A stretch of 64,000 nucleotides of DNA from Streptomyces griseus subsp. griseus (lineage in GTDB: Bacteria > Actinomycetota > Actinomycetes > Streptomycetales > Streptomycetaceae). The translations under genes were made by a program, and so were the position numbers. The stretch covers positions 124,001-188,000 of the forward strand of contig NZ_JOJE01000020.1 of assembly GCF_000720255.1 (NCBI RefSeq). Reading direction: 5' to 3'. Shown in pieces: positions 8,085 through 17,122 of the stretch. The notes below the pieces were generated by a model, which was not told the DNA's origin, did not search any database, and saw nothing but the letters and a program-made list of their open reading frames with translations. Position 1 is the stretch's first letter. Every line of letters begins with the position of its first letter.

Positions 8085-9248
8085 ATGATGGTGCAACGGC
8101 GAGCGGTGTCGGCGGTGTTGGCCGCCGCCGCGCTCCTGGTGACGGCCGGTTGCTCTTCCGGCGACGGGGGCCCGCCGGGCACCGCGGGCACCACGAAACC
8201 GGGTGGTACGGGCACACGGTCGCCGTCGCAGGCCGCCGAACAGGCCCCGCCCGCGAAGGGCACGGTGAAGGTGGTCCGCACGGTCACCGAGGGCCTGGAC
8301 TCGCCCTGGGGCCTCGCCCCGCTCCCCGAGGGCGGCCTGCTCGTCTCCTCCCGTGACGAGGGCACGATCACCCGTGTCGACGAGCGGACCGGGAAGAAGA
8401 CGGAGCTCGGCGAGGTACCCGGGGTGTCGGCGGCCGGCGAGGGCGGCCTGCTGGGCATCGCGCTCTCCCCCGACTACGCCTCGGACCACATGGTCTACGC
8501 GTACTTCACCTCGGCCTCGGACAACCGCATCGTCCGCATGCTGTACGACGCGAAGAAGCCCGCCGGTGAGCAGCTGGGCGCCCCCGACACGGTCTTCAAG
8601 GGCATCCCCAAGGGCATGATCCACAACGGCGGCCGGATCGCCTTCGGTCCCGACCGGATGCTGTACGCGGGCACGGGCGAGAGCGGTGACCGCGGTCTGT
8701 CGCAGGACCGCGGCTCCCTGGGCGGCAAGATCCTGCGCCTGACACCGGAGGGCGAACCGGCCCCCGGCAACCCGTTCCCGGACTCCCCGGTGTTCTCCTA
8801 CGGCCACCGCAATGTCCAGGGCCTGGCCTGGGACGACCATCAGCGACTGTTCGCCTCGGAATTCGGCCAGAACACCTGGGACGAGCTGAACGCGATCAAG
8901 CCGGGCGGCGACTACGGCTGGCCCCGGGCGGAGGGCAGGTCCGACGACTCCGGGTTCGTGAACCCGATCGCCCAGTGGCACACCGAGGAGGCCTCCCCCA
9001 GCGGCATCGCGTACGCGGAGGGCTCCATATGGATGGCCGGTCTGCGCGGCCAGCGCCTGTGGCGCATCCCCCTGAAGGGCACCGAGGCCTCGGCGGCCCC
9101 GCAGGAGTTCCTCGCGGGTGACTACGGCCGTCTGCGTACGGTCGTGTCGGCGGGCGGCGACAAGCTCTGGCTGGTCACCAGCGAGACCGACGGCCGCGGC
9201 TCTCCGCAGGGCGGGGACGACCGCGTCCTGGAGCTGCGGGTGAGCTGA
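8085..9248 (+). CDS. Secreted lipoprotein, PQQ-type sugar (glucose/sorbosone) dehydrogenase
   Basis: 387 aa. A lipoprotein signal MMVQRRAVSAVLAAAALLVTAGC ends in a lipobox with Cys at about residue 23, then a Gly/Thr/Pro-rich linker leads to a six-bladed beta-propeller: LDSPWGLAPLPEGGLLVSSRDEG, LLGIALSPDY, HNGGRIAFGPD, YGHRNVQGLAWD, FGQNTWDELN and YGWPRAEG are typical of the soluble aldose sugar dehydrogenase family, which uses PQQ and calcium. The protein would be anchored on the outer face of the membrane and oxidise sugars to lactones; whether the organism makes PQQ is not visible here. Two adjacent ATGs (8085, 8088) share the site GAAGGGGGACG. Confidence 0.9.
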   Translation: MMVQRRAVSAVLAAAALLVTAGCSSGDGGPPGTAGTTKPGGTGTRSPSQAAEQAPPAKGTVKVVRTVTEGLDSPWGLAPLPEGGLLVSSRDEGTITRVDERTGKKTELGEVPGVSAAGEGGLLGIALSPDYASDHMVYAYFTSASDNRIVRMLYDAKKPAGEQLGAPDTVFKGIPKGMIHNGGRIAFGPDRMLYAGTGESGDRGLSQDRGSLGGKILRLTPEGEPAPGNPFPDSPVFSYGHRNVQGLAWDDHQRLFASEFGQNTWDELNAIKPGGDYGWPRAEGRSDDSGFVNPIAQWHTEEASPSGIAYAEGSIWMAGLRGQRLWRIPLKGTEASAAPQEFLAGDYGRLRTVVSAGGDKLWLVTSETDGRGSPQGGDDRVLELRVS

Positions 9249-9257
9249 GCGGCCTGC

Positions 9258-9455
9258 TCAGTCCTCTCCCGGGCCGTGGTCCGGCCCGGCCTGGGGCTGA
9301 GCGAGGCGTACGACGACCTTTCCGGACGCGAGGTCTATCGGCCCGCGCCCCGGATCGGCGTCCCCGACGTCCACCCGGGTGAGCTCCAGACGGTTCTGCT
9401 CGTCGCGGGTGTGCTTGCGACCGGGTGCGAACAGTTCCTCGAACATGTTGAACAC
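9258..9455 (-). CDS. Small conserved Streptomyces protein (DUF6191-like)
   Basis: 65 aa, starting at GTG 9455 (VFNMFEELFAPGRKHTRDEQ) with GGGAGGCACC directly upstream, an excellent ribosome site that decides the start. The protein is acidic/polar with a conserved-looking core (LELTRVDVGDADPGRGPIDLASGKVVVRL). I recognise it as a family common in streptomycetes, probably DUF6191, of unknown function. It lies convergent to the sugar dehydrogenase gene and just downstream of the large LuxR regulator gene on the same strand. Confidence 0.8.
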   Translation of the reverse strand: MFNMFEELFAPGRKHTRDEQNRLELTRVDVGDADPGRGPIDLASGKVVVRLAQPQAGPDHGPGED

Positions 9456-9511
9456 GGTGCCTCCCCTGGCGGTCCGCTCCCCTGACGGTCCGCCTCCCCT
9501 GACGGTCTCCC

Positions 9512-12500
9512 TCAGCGTACGCCTCGCCCCGTCAGGGAAGCCGGGTGAGCGTCGGGCGGGAACAGTCCCAGCCGGTGTGCCACCGCCGCCGCCTCTCCTC
9601 GGGTCGAGACGTCGAGCTTGGCCAGGATGTTGGAGACGTGGACGCTGGCTGTCTTGGGGGAGATGAAGAGTTCCCCGGCGATCTGGCGGTTGGTGCGGCC
9701 GGTGGAGACCAGGCGCAGGACGTCGCGCTCCCGGCTGGTCAGACCGAGGGCCTGGACGGGGCCCGCCGACGGCGCGACGGCGTGTGTCAGGGACAGACGG
9801 GCGCGCTGGGCGAGCGCGGTGACCGCGTCGGCCAGCGGTCGGGCGCGGAGGTGGTCGGCGACGGCGTGGGCGAGGCGGAGCAGTTCCGTGGCGCGGGCGC
9901 GCTCGTCCTCGCCGCCGGTGCACAGGAGGGCCTCGGCCAGCCGGCGCCGGACGCGGGCGAGGTCGTAGGGGCGTTCCAGCGACTCGAAGGCGGTGACCAC
10001 GTCGGTCCAGGTGTCGGCGGTGTCCCGGTCCTCGGCGCGCAGCAGTTCGGCACGGACCCACTTCTCGTGGGCGAGCCAGACCGGGGCGTGCGTGGTGAGT
10101 TTCCTGGCCGTCTCGAAGAGGAGCGACAGGGTCTCGGGGCGCCCCTGGTGCGCGCCGGGGGTGCGGGCCTCGGCCTCGGCGGTGGCGGCGGCCAGCAGCA
10201 GGGGCCAGCCGTAGCGGTGGGTTCCCGGCGGGAGGCCGGCGTGCAGGGCTCGTTCGAGGTGGGCGCGGGCGTCGGGGAGCCGGCCCTCTTGCGCGGCGAG
10301 GCCGATGGCGAGGCGGGTGAGGGGCAGTCGGTGCTGGGGCGCGTCCTCGTGGTCGCCGAAGTGGTCGCGGGCGGCGGCCAGGTGCTGTGCGGTCCCGCCC
10401 AGGTCACCGTGGGCGAGGGCGAGTTCGGCGCGGTGGGTGGCGTGGAAGCCCTGGGTCCTGGCGGACCGGCCGACCTGCCGGGCGGTGGCTCCCGCGCGGT
10501 CCGCCTCGTCCCAGCGGCCCAGGGAGAGAAGGGATTCGGCGAGGTTGCCCCATACCCAGGCCTCGGTGTCGGGCAGTCCGTGCCGCTGGGCGAAGGCGAC
10601 GCCCTCCTCCAGGATCGGTACGGCCTCCCGGGAGCGGCCGAGCGCTTCCAGCTCGGCCGGCAGGTTCACATAGGCGTTCAGCGCGACATGGGGGATGTTC
10701 TCGGCGAGCGCCCGTTCCTTGATCTCGTGCAGCTCCGCGAGGCCGTCCTCGATGTGGCCGGCGTCGACCATGAGGACACCGAGGACCTGGCGGGCGTCGA
10801 GCTCGGTCTCACGGGCGCCGACCATCCGGGCGTACTCGACCGCCCGCTCGGCGGCCGAGTAGGCGTCGGGGCCGGGGGCGTGGACCATGGACCAGCAGGC
10901 GACCTGTACGAGCACCTCGGCGTGCACCTCGCTGGGCGGCAGACCGCGCACCAGTTCCTCCGCGGCGGCCAGTTCCTCCCGGCCGTCGCCGCAGGACAGG
11001 GCCCGTACCAGCCGCGAGCGCTGCACCAGGAACCAGGCGGTGCGCAGGGGGTCGGGGTCGTCCTCCAGGAGGTGCAGCGCCCGCTTGGTGATCTTCAGGG
11101 CGCGTCCCCGCTCGCCGCACAGGCGTCCCGCCACGGCGGCCTCGGCCATCAGGTCCAGGTACCGCAGCGGGGTGGTGGCCGGGTCGCAGCCGCACGGAGG
11201 GTAGAGCTCGGCGTGGTCGGCGGGGCGCAGGGTGGCCCGTACGGCCTCGGGGGTGGTGTCCCACAGCTCCATCGCGCGTTCCAGGAGCCGCAGTTGTTCG
11301 GCGTAGGCATGCCGGCGGCGGGCGGTGACGGAGGCGTCGAGGACGGCGGGGAGGGCCTTGGCCGGGTCGTGGGCGTGGTACCAGTAGCTGGCCAGGCGGG
11401 TGACACGTTCGTCGGCGGGGACGAGCGTCGGGTCGGCCTCCAGGGCCTCGGCGTAGCGGCGGTTGAGGCGGGTGCGTTCGCCGGGCAGCAGGTCGTCGCT
11501 GACGGCCTCGCGGACCAGGGAGTGGCGGAAGCGGTAGCCGTCGCCGGCGGGCGAGGCGAGCAGGAGGTTGGCGTTCACGGCGGCACGCAAGGCGTCGATG
11601 AGGTCGTCCTCGCCGAGCCGGGCGACGGCGGCGAGCAGCCGGTACTCCACGGTGGAGCCGCCCTCGGCGACGATCCGGGCGATCCGCTGGGCGCTCTCTG
11701 GCAGGCGCTCGACGCGTACGAGGAGCAGGTCGCGCAGGGATTCGGTGAGGCCGGTGCGGTGGCCGTCGCAGCCGGCGGCGGCGAGTTCCTCGACGAAGAA
11801 GGCGTTGCCGTCGGAGCGGGCGAAGATCTCGTCGACGCGGGCGGGTTCGGGTTCGGTGCCGAGGATGCCGGCGATCTGGCGGGCGACCTCCGGGCGGGTG
11901 AGGCGGGCGAGTTCGACGCGCTGGACGGTGCGCATCCGGTCGAGTTCGGCGAGCAGGGGGCGCAGCGGGTGGCGGCGGTGGATGTCGTCGGCGCGGTAGG
12001 TGGCGAGGACGACGAGGCGGCCGGTGCGCAGGGTGCGCAGGAGGTAGGCGAGGAGGTGGCGGGTGGAGGTGTCGGCCCAGTGCAGGTCCTCCAGGGCGAC
12101 GACGACCGTGCGGTCGGAGGCCACGCGTTCGAGGAGGCGGGCGGTGAGTTCGAAGAGGCGGGCCATGCCCTCCTCGTCGTGCCGGCCCGGGGAGGCTTCG
12201 CCGAGTTCGGGCAGCAGCCGGGCGAGTTCCTCCTCCTGGCCCGCCGCCGCGGCGGCCAGGTCGTCCGGCAGTTCCCGGCGCAGGGCGCGCAGGGCGGTGG
12301 AGAACGGGGCGAAGGGCAGTCCGTCGGCGCCGATCTCGACGCATCCGCCGACCGCGACGACGGCGCCGCGGCGGGCGGCTGATGCGGCGAATTCCTCGAT
12401 GAGCCGGGTCTTGCCGACCCCCGCCTCACCGCCGATGATCCATGCCTGCGGCTCGCCCCCGGCGGCGCGGTCGAGCGCCTCGTGCAGCGCGCTCAACTCG

Positions 12501-12556
12501 TCGGCCCGGCCGACGAAAACGGGACTGACGCACCTGGTTTCCACGGCCCCGAGCAT
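9512..12556 (-). CDS. Large ATP-binding LuxR-family (LAL/MalT-type) transcriptional regulator
   Basis: About 1014 aa. An N-terminal AAA/STAND module follows the start: FVGRADELSAL, Walker A GGEAGVGKTRL (about residue 45), Walker B region VVALEDLHWAD. The middle holds helical TPR-like repeats (about residues 400-850) and the C terminus is a LuxR helix-turn-helix (LTSRERDVLRLVSTGRTNRQIA, about residues 930-995). Proteins of this class sense an effector or partner and activate nearby or pathway genes. The start is ATG 12556 (MLGAVETRC) or GTG 12544; neither has a strong ribosome site, and the upstream extension is Pro/Arg-rich and unlikely to be coding. Its target genes are unknown. Confidence 0.93.
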   Translation of the reverse strand: MLGAVETRCVSPVFVGRADELSALHEALDRAAGGEPQAWIIGGEAGVGKTRLIEEFAASAARRGAVVAVGGCVEIGADGLPFAPFSTALRALRRELPDDLAAAAAGQEEELARLLPELGEASPGRHDEEGMARLFELTARLLERVASDRTVVVALEDLHWADTSTRHLLAYLLRTLRTGRLVVLATYRADDIHRRHPLRPLLAELDRMRTVQRVELARLTRPEVARQIAGILGTEPEPARVDEIFARSDGNAFFVEELAAAGCDGHRTGLTESLRDLLLVRVERLPESAQRIARIVAEGGSTVEYRLLAAVARLGEDDLIDALRAAVNANLLLASPAGDGYRFRHSLVREAVSDDLLPGERTRLNRRYAEALEADPTLVPADERVTRLASYWYHAHDPAKALPAVLDASVTARRRHAYAEQLRLLERAMELWDTTPEAVRATLRPADHAELYPPCGCDPATTPLRYLDLMAEAAVAGRLCGERGRALKITKRALHLLEDDPDPLRTAWFLVQRSRLVRALSCGDGREELAAAEELVRGLPPSEVHAEVLVQVACWSMVHAPGPDAYSAAERAVEYARMVGARETELDARQVLGVLMVDAGHIEDGLAELHEIKERALAENIPHVALNAYVNLPAELEALGRSREAVPILEEGVAFAQRHGLPDTEAWVWGNLAESLLSLGRWDEADRAGATARQVGRSARTQGFHATHRAELALAHGDLGGTAQHLAAARDHFGDHEDAPQHRLPLTRLAIGLAAQEGRLPDARAHLERALHAGLPPGTHRYGWPLLLAAATAEAEARTPGAHQGRPETLSLLFETARKLTTHAPVWLAHEKWVRAELLRAEDRDTADTWTDVVTAFESLERPYDLARVRRRLAEALLCTGGEDERARATELLRLAHAVADHLRARPLADAVTALAQRARLSLTHAVAPSAGPVQALGLTSRERDVLRLVSTGRTNRQIAGELFISPKTASVHVSNILAKLDVSTRGEAAAVAHRLGLFPPDAHPASLTGRGVR

Positions 12557-12630
12557 CCCATGGTGCGGGGACGCCCTGGGGCCGGTTTCCGGCAGTGCGG
12601 GGGCGCGGCCGGGGCCGGCCGTCACCGGTC

Positions 12631-12816
12631 TCATGCGACGCGGGCGTACCAGGGCCGCCGTGGGCGGTCGGTATGGGAGTCGGGCTCGGCGGTGCGTGCG
12701 GCCGCTTCGCGGCGGGCGGCGCGGCGGACGCGGACGGCCTCGCGGACCCGCCGCTGGTGCTCGGCCCGCCGGATGAGTTCGGCGGACCGGAGCTGCTGGA
12801 GTTCGTACTCGTACAT
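12631..12816 (-). CDS. Small basic helical protein
   Basis: 61 aa beginning MYEYELQQLRSAELIRRAEH, with GAGGGACACACC before the ATG. It is strongly Arg/Glu/Ala-rich and should form one long charged helix, then a short tail. I recall similar tiny proteins in other streptomycetes but know no function. It lies 74 bp upstream of the LuxR gene on the same strand, so the two may be cotranscribed. Confidence 0.65.
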   Translation of the reverse strand: MYEYELQQLRSAELIRRAEHQRRVREAVRVRRAARREAAARTAEPDSHTDRPRRPWYARVA

Positions 12817-12948
12817 GGTGTGTCCCTCGGTGGAGATCGGTGTGGTGCGTCGCTCGGTGCGATGGGTCCACCTTCGTCTGCCAGGGGGGTACGCCACATC
12901 GGGAGAGTTCCGCATCTTCGGCCGGGGACGGGGGCCTTAGACGCACGT

Positions 12949-12999
12949 GAGGGGTCTTAGGGCTGCCGTAAGGTACTTACGGCGGCCCTAAGACCCCTC
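12949..12999. terminator. 51-bp near-perfect palindrome, terminator
   Basis: Arms 12949-12972 and 12976-12999 pair over 24 positions with a single G-T/U wobble around a 3-nt loop (outer arm GAGGGGTCTTAGGGC). It lies 28 bp past the stop codon of the membrane-protein gene at 13027 on the minus strand and upstream of the small basic protein gene, so its likely job is to separate the two transcripts. Confidence 0.75.
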
Positions 13000-13026
13000 G
13001 TGGCCTGCGCTGACGCGGGCCGGTGC

Positions 13027-13581
13027 TCAACCGGCCGAGGGCAGGCCGAGCAGGATGTCGGTGTACTTGAGGACGGCGAGGAACAGGCCGAGGACGCCGA
13101 GCGAGACGCCCGCCCAGGCGACCGACTTGATCCACGGGGCCTGCGGCCGGCCCGGGGCGCCGAACGCGGGCCGGACGAGCACGACGACGCCGACGATCAG
13201 CGCGATGAGGGCGAAGACGCCGGCCCACAGCGCGGTGGCCTGCCAGGCGTCGCCGTAGCCCTCCTTGATCATCTTGGCCACGCTGGAGGACTGCGAGTTC
13301 TGCAGCTGGCCGATGAGGGACTCCCGTGCGGAGGCCACCGTGCCGACCCAGCTGCCGGTCAGGGACACGATGCCGAGTCCGGCGGAGACGACGGCACCGG
13401 CGCCCTGGCCGACCCCGGAGGGACCCTCGTCCTGCGTGGCCTCGATCTCGTCCGCCTCGGTGTGTGCCACCGCGTCCGGGGTGTCAGTCGCTTCGGTGGC
13501 CTCGTCCTCGGCGGGGGCCGCCGTCTCGTCGTCGTGCTTCACGTGGGCCGCGCCGGCCTCGTCAACAGTCTTGGTTTCCAT
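13027..13581 (-). CDS. Membrane protein with acidic N-terminal tail
   Basis: 184 aa from ATG 13581 (METKTVDEAGAAHVK). Residues 1-55 are acidic and Ala/Thr/Glu-rich; then follow a Gly-rich amphipathic region (GVGQGAGAVVSAGLGIVSLTGSWVG), a helical connector, and two clear membrane segments near residues 120-140 and 155-175. No enzymatic motif is visible. The two TM helices with an acidic cytoplasmic tail suggest an integral membrane protein of unknown function. It is preceded by the acetyltransferase stop only 35 bp upstream and may be read from the same transcript. Confidence 0.75.
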   Translation of the reverse strand: METKTVDEAGAAHVKHDDETAAPAEDEATEATDTPDAVAHTEADEIEATQDEGPSGVGQGAGAVVSAGLGIVSLTGSWVGTVASARESLIGQLQNSQSSSVAKMIKEGYGDAWQATALWAGVFALIALIVGVVVLVRPAFGAPGRPQAPWIKSVAWAGVSLGVLGLFLAVLKYTDILLGLPSAG

Positions 13582-13616
13582 GCCTCGCACCGTACGGACG
13601 CTCTCTGAGAGGTCTC

Positions 13617-14189
13617 TTAATGATCGTTGTGTGCGGCACGCGCGCGTGCCTCGCGCCACTCGGGGGCGAGCACCGACCAGATCTCGGTGTTCTGCCGTAC
13701 GCCTCGGTACGGGTAGTCCTCGCGGAGCACCCCGTCGCGGCTCATGCCGAGCCGTCGCGCCACGCTGATGCTGGCCGTGTTCGCGGACGATGCGTGCCAC
13801 TCCACACGGTGCATGGCACGTTCGTCAAACGCCCAGTCGATGAGCACGCGCGCGCCGCGGGTGACGAGGCCCCGGCCGGTTCCGGCGGGCTCCAGCCAGC
13901 AGCCGATCTCGCAGGTGCCGGTGTTCGCGTCGAAGACGCGGAAGAGCAGCCCGCCCACCAGCTTGCCCTCCAGCCACAGTCCGTGCAGGGAGCCGCTGTC
14001 GGCGGCGCGCTTGTCGGCGTAGCTCTGCAGGATGGCCCGCGCCGAGTCGACGTCGGTGGCGTTCACGCCGAACGGGATGTGCCGGGTGATGAACTCGCGT
14101 CCCCGGTCCAGGTTGCCGAGGAACTCCTCGGCGTGCCAGGGCTCCAGGGGACGCAGCTCGGCTCCGTCACCCAGGGATATCGCGTACAT
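13617..14189 (-). CDS. GNAT-family N-acetyltransferase (RimJ/RimL type)
   Basis: 190 aa, start at ATG 14189 (MYAISLGDGAELRPLEPWHAEEF). The GNAT fold is shown by GLWLEGKLVGGLLFRVFD (motif A strand), EIGCWLEPAGTGRGLVTRGARVLIDWAF (acetyl-CoA pyrophosphate loop with the G-x-G-x-G/A-like GTGRGL) and HASSANTASISVARRLGM (motif B). Such enzymes acetylate protein N termini, ribosomal proteins or small amines; the target here is unknown. Its start overlaps the end of the MMPL gene by 23 bp, so the two are probably translationally coupled. Confidence 0.9.
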   Translation of the reverse strand: MYAISLGDGAELRPLEPWHAEEFLGNLDRGREFITRHIPFGVNATDVDSARAILQSYADKRAADSGSLHGLWLEGKLVGGLLFRVFDANTGTCEIGCWLEPAGTGRGLVTRGARVLIDWAFDERAMHRVEWHASSANTASISVARRLGMSRDGVLREDYPYRGVRQNTEIWSVLAPEWREARARAAHNDH

Positions 14190-16395
14190 CCTGTTGCCGC
14201 TCCTTCTCCATGACCTCCACGACGTCCGTGAGCCTCTCATGGGCGGCACGGCTCTCGGGCGGTTCGATGCTGATGCGCGGCATACGGCGGTCTAGCCAGC
14301 CGGGCAGCCACCAGTTGGCGCCGCCGAGCATGTGCATGAGAGCGGGGACGAGGAGGGTGCGCAGGACGAAGGCGTCCAGGGCGACGGCGGAGGCGAGCGC
14401 GATGCCGAACATGGCGATCACGCGGTCGCCGCTGAGGACGAAGGCGAGGAACACCGAGATCATGATGACCGCGGCGGAGTTGATCACGCGACTGGTCTCG
14501 GCGAGACCGACGCGTACGGCGCGCCGGTTGTCCCGCGTCTCCAGCCACTCCTCGTACATCCGGCTGACCAGGAAGACCTGGTAGTCCATGGAGAGGCCGA
14601 AGAGAACGGACACCATGATCACGGGGAGGAAGGGTTCGATGGGGCCCGCGTGGCCGAGTCCGAGCAGTTCGCTGCCCCAGCCCCACTGGAAGATGGCGAC
14701 CACGATGCCGAAGGCGGCGGCGACGGCGGCGATGTTCATCACGCCGGCCTTCAGCGGGATGCCGAGGGAGCGGAAGGCCAGCAGGAGCAGGAGACAGCCC
14801 AGCCCGATGACGACCCCGACGAACAGCGGCAGCTTGCCGACGATGACGTCGGCGAAGTCGTCGTAGGAGGCCGTCACCCCGCCGACGTGCACATCGAGCG
14901 AGGTGCCCGTCTCGGCGCGGGGCAGCACCTCGGTGCGCAGCCGGTCCACGAGGTCGCTGGTCTTCTGGGACTGCGGCGCGGACTCCGGGACGATCGTGAA
15001 GAACGCGGTGTCGCCGCCGGTGTCGTACGTCACCGGGGTCACCGAGGCGACGCCCTCGGTGGTGCGGATGGTGGCGTCGAGGTTGTCGAGGGCGAGCTTG
15101 TCCTCGGCGCCGTCGACGTGGGTGACGAGGGTGAGGGGCCCGTTGACTCCGGGGCCGAAGCCGTCACCCAGAAGGTCGTAGGCCTGGCGCGTGGTCGAGG
15201 ACCGCGGGTTGTTGCCCTGGTCGGAGGTGCCCAGGCGCAAGGAGAACGTGGGCAGGGCGAGGACGGCGATGACGACGACGGCCACCGTTCCGAGCACCTT
15301 GGGGTGGCGCTCGACGAACGCCGACCAGCGGGCGGCGAAGCCGGTCGGCAGCTCCGGCTCGGGCCCGTGCTCCTCCAGCCGGCGCCGTTCGCGGCGGCTG
15401 AGGGCGCGCATGCCGATGAAGGACAGCAGGGCGGGCAGCATGGTCACGGAGGCCGCGACGGTCAGGACGACGGTCAGGGATGCGGCTATCGCGACGCCGT
15501 TGAGGAAGTTCAGGCGCAGGATCAGCATGCCCAGGAGGGCGATGCACACCGTCGCACCCGCGAAGACGACCGCCCGCCCGGTGGTGGCGACGGCGTCGGT
15601 GACCGCTTCGGCGACCGGCAGGCCCCGCTTCAGTCCGCGTCTGTGCCGGGTGACGATGAACAGGGCGTAGTCGATGCCCACGCCGAGCCCGATGAGCATG
15701 CCGAGCATGGGGGCGAAGTCGGCGACGGTGATGGCGTGGCCGAGCAGCACGATCCCGGCGTACGCGGTGCCGACGCTCACCAGCGCGGTCGCGATGGGCA
15801 GCAGTGAGGCGGCGAGCGAGCCGAAGGCGAGGAACAGCACGGCCGCGGCGACGATCACGCCGACGACCTCGGCGAGGTGTCCGCCGGAGGATTCGGTGAG
15901 TCCGACCGCCGTGCCGCCCAGCTCGACCTGGAGCCCATCCGTCCCGGCGGCCCGGGCGGTGGTGACCACGGCCTGTGCCTCGGACCGGTCGATGTCCTGC
16001 GCGGGGTCCTCGAAGGTCACCGTGGCGTACGCGGTGTGTCCGTCCTGGCTGATCTGCCGGGTGCCCTGGCCGCCGTACGGGCTGGTCACCGCGGCCACAC
16101 CGGGCAGGTCGGCGATCTTCTCGAGGGTTTTGGTCATCGTCTGTTCGACGTCGGCGGCGCGGACGGTGCCGGACGTGGTGTGCCAGACGACGGTGTCGCT
16201 GTCGCCGCCGAGCCCCGGGAAGCCGTCCTGCAGCAGCTGGGTGGCACGGCCCGACTCGGTGCCGGGGACGTCGTAGTCGTTGGAGTACGCGGAGCCCGTG
16301 ACGGTGGCGGCCGCCGCGACCCCGCCGAAGGCGAGGAGCCACAGCAGAACGGCGACGAGGCGTCGTTCGACACACCAGCGTGCGAGGGCTGCCAC
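14167..16395 (-). CDS. MMPL/RND-family membrane transporter
   Basis: 742 aa transporter of the MmpL-like (HAE2) group, found in actinobacteria as exporters of lipids or small molecules powered by proton flow. One TM segment at the N terminus, then a periplasmic loop (GTESGRATQLLQDGFPG...), TM 2-6 with GLGVGIDYALFIVTRHRRGL (the proton-relay Asp-Tyr signature, about residue 238), a second extracytoplasmic domain, and TM 7-12 including FGLSMDYQVFLVSRMYEEW (about residue 605). Both family signatures are intact. No TetR regulator is adjacent. A 223-bp upstream gap should contain the promoter. Confidence 0.93.
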   Translation of the reverse strand: MAALARWCVERRLVAVLLWLLAFGGVAAAATVTGSAYSNDYDVPGTESGRATQLLQDGFPGLGGDSDTVVWHTTSGTVRAADVEQTMTKTLEKIADLPGVAAVTSPYGGQGTRQISQDGHTAYATVTFEDPAQDIDRSEAQAVVTTARAAGTDGLQVELGGTAVGLTESSGGHLAEVVGVIVAAAVLFLAFGSLAASLLPIATALVSVGTAYAGIVLLGHAITVADFAPMLGMLIGLGVGIDYALFIVTRHRRGLKRGLPVAEAVTDAVATTGRAVVFAGATVCIALLGMLILRLNFLNGVAIAASLTVVLTVAASVTMLPALLSFIGMRALSRRERRRLEEHGPEPELPTGFAARWSAFVERHPKVLGTVAVVVIAVLALPTFSLRLGTSDQGNNPRSSTTRQAYDLLGDGFGPGVNGPLTLVTHVDGAEDKLALDNLDATIRTTEGVASVTPVTYDTGGDTAFFTIVPESAPQSQKTSDLVDRLRTEVLPRAETGTSLDVHVGGVTASYDDFADVIVGKLPLFVGVVIGLGCLLLLLAFRSLGIPLKAGVMNIAAVAAAFGIVVAIFQWGWGSELLGLGHAGPIEPFLPVIMVSVLFGLSMDYQVFLVSRMYEEWLETRDNRRAVRVGLAETSRVINSAAVIMISVFLAFVLSGDRVIAMFGIALASAVALDAFVLRTLLVPALMHMLGGANWWLPGWLDRRMPRISIEPPESRAAHERLTDVVEVMEKERQQDVRDIPG

Positions 16396-16618
16396 GGATC
16401 GTGCTCCCGGAGTTCAAATTGTGCATCTTTGCCCGGGAACCGTCGTTCATGAACTGAACAGCCCGCAAAGAACGCATGAGCAATGCGAAGCCACTCTTGC
16501 AGCCAGAAGTGATCGTTTGCGCCATTCGTGGGGTTATTCACAGGAGTGGGAGGCAGATCACAGGACAGTAACGTTCCCTCTGTCGACTCTGTCGCCTCGG
16601 CCCTGTCGACCGCCCGTC

Positions 16619-16936
16619 TCAGTCGAACTGGTCCCCCAGGGCCATCACCATCACCCCGAGGATCAGCAGCCACAGGGCCCGCCGGGTGCGGCCCCGGGAC
16701 CCGAGGACGGACGCGAACGCGCACACGGCGGCGCCGACGGCGTAGGCCACCGGGACGAGCGTCGGGGCGGAACCCGTCAGGCGCAGGGCCGCCGCCGCCA
16801 GTCCGGCGAGGGCCAGCAGCACCCCGGTACCGACTGCCGTCCAGCGGGCACGCCGCGCGTCCTCCGCCCGGTCGTCGAGGTCCGGATCCTCAGCGGCCGC
16901 CCCGTCGGGTGTCTCGGAATCACCGCTTCCACTCAT
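16619..16936 (-). CDS. Small membrane protein
   Basis: 105 aa from ATG 16936 (MSGSGDSETPDGAAAEDPDLDD). An acidic N-terminal stretch of about 30 residues is followed by three hydrophobic segments (VGTGVLLALAGLAAAAL, TLVPVAYAVGAAVCAFASVLG, ALWLLILGVMVMALG). A conserved streptomycete membrane protein of unknown role. The gene is transcribed toward the MMPL gene but is separated from it by 223 bp. Confidence 0.75.
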   Translation of the reverse strand: MSGSGDSETPDGAAAEDPDLDDRAEDARRARWTAVGTGVLLALAGLAAAALRLTGSAPTLVPVAYAVGAAVCAFASVLGSRGRTRRALWLLILGVMVMALGDQFD

Positions 16937-17122
16937 GGCGGGCGAGCGTAGCGCCTCCGGCCGGAAAACCGGGTGCGGGGCGTCCCGGCGCACTGCTACG
17001 GTCCCGCCGTCCGTCGTCTCCGGCTGATCGCCGCCGACCGAAGCAGGTGCATTGTTTGAAGGTCCGACCGAGCTCCTACGCATCTCTTTCCCCTACGAAG
17101 GACTCAAGGAGCCCGTTCACCG

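Noticed and set aside
9545..12382. 945-codon plus-strand frame across the LuxR gene
   Set aside because: Composition is low-complexity Gly/Val/Ala and it mirrors the opposite strand codons; no domain or ribosome site.
16396..16618. Possible small gene upstream of the MMPL transporter
   Set aside because: Frames such as MAQTITSGCK run into the MMPL start in other frames, have no ribosome site and no domain character; best read as a promoter region.
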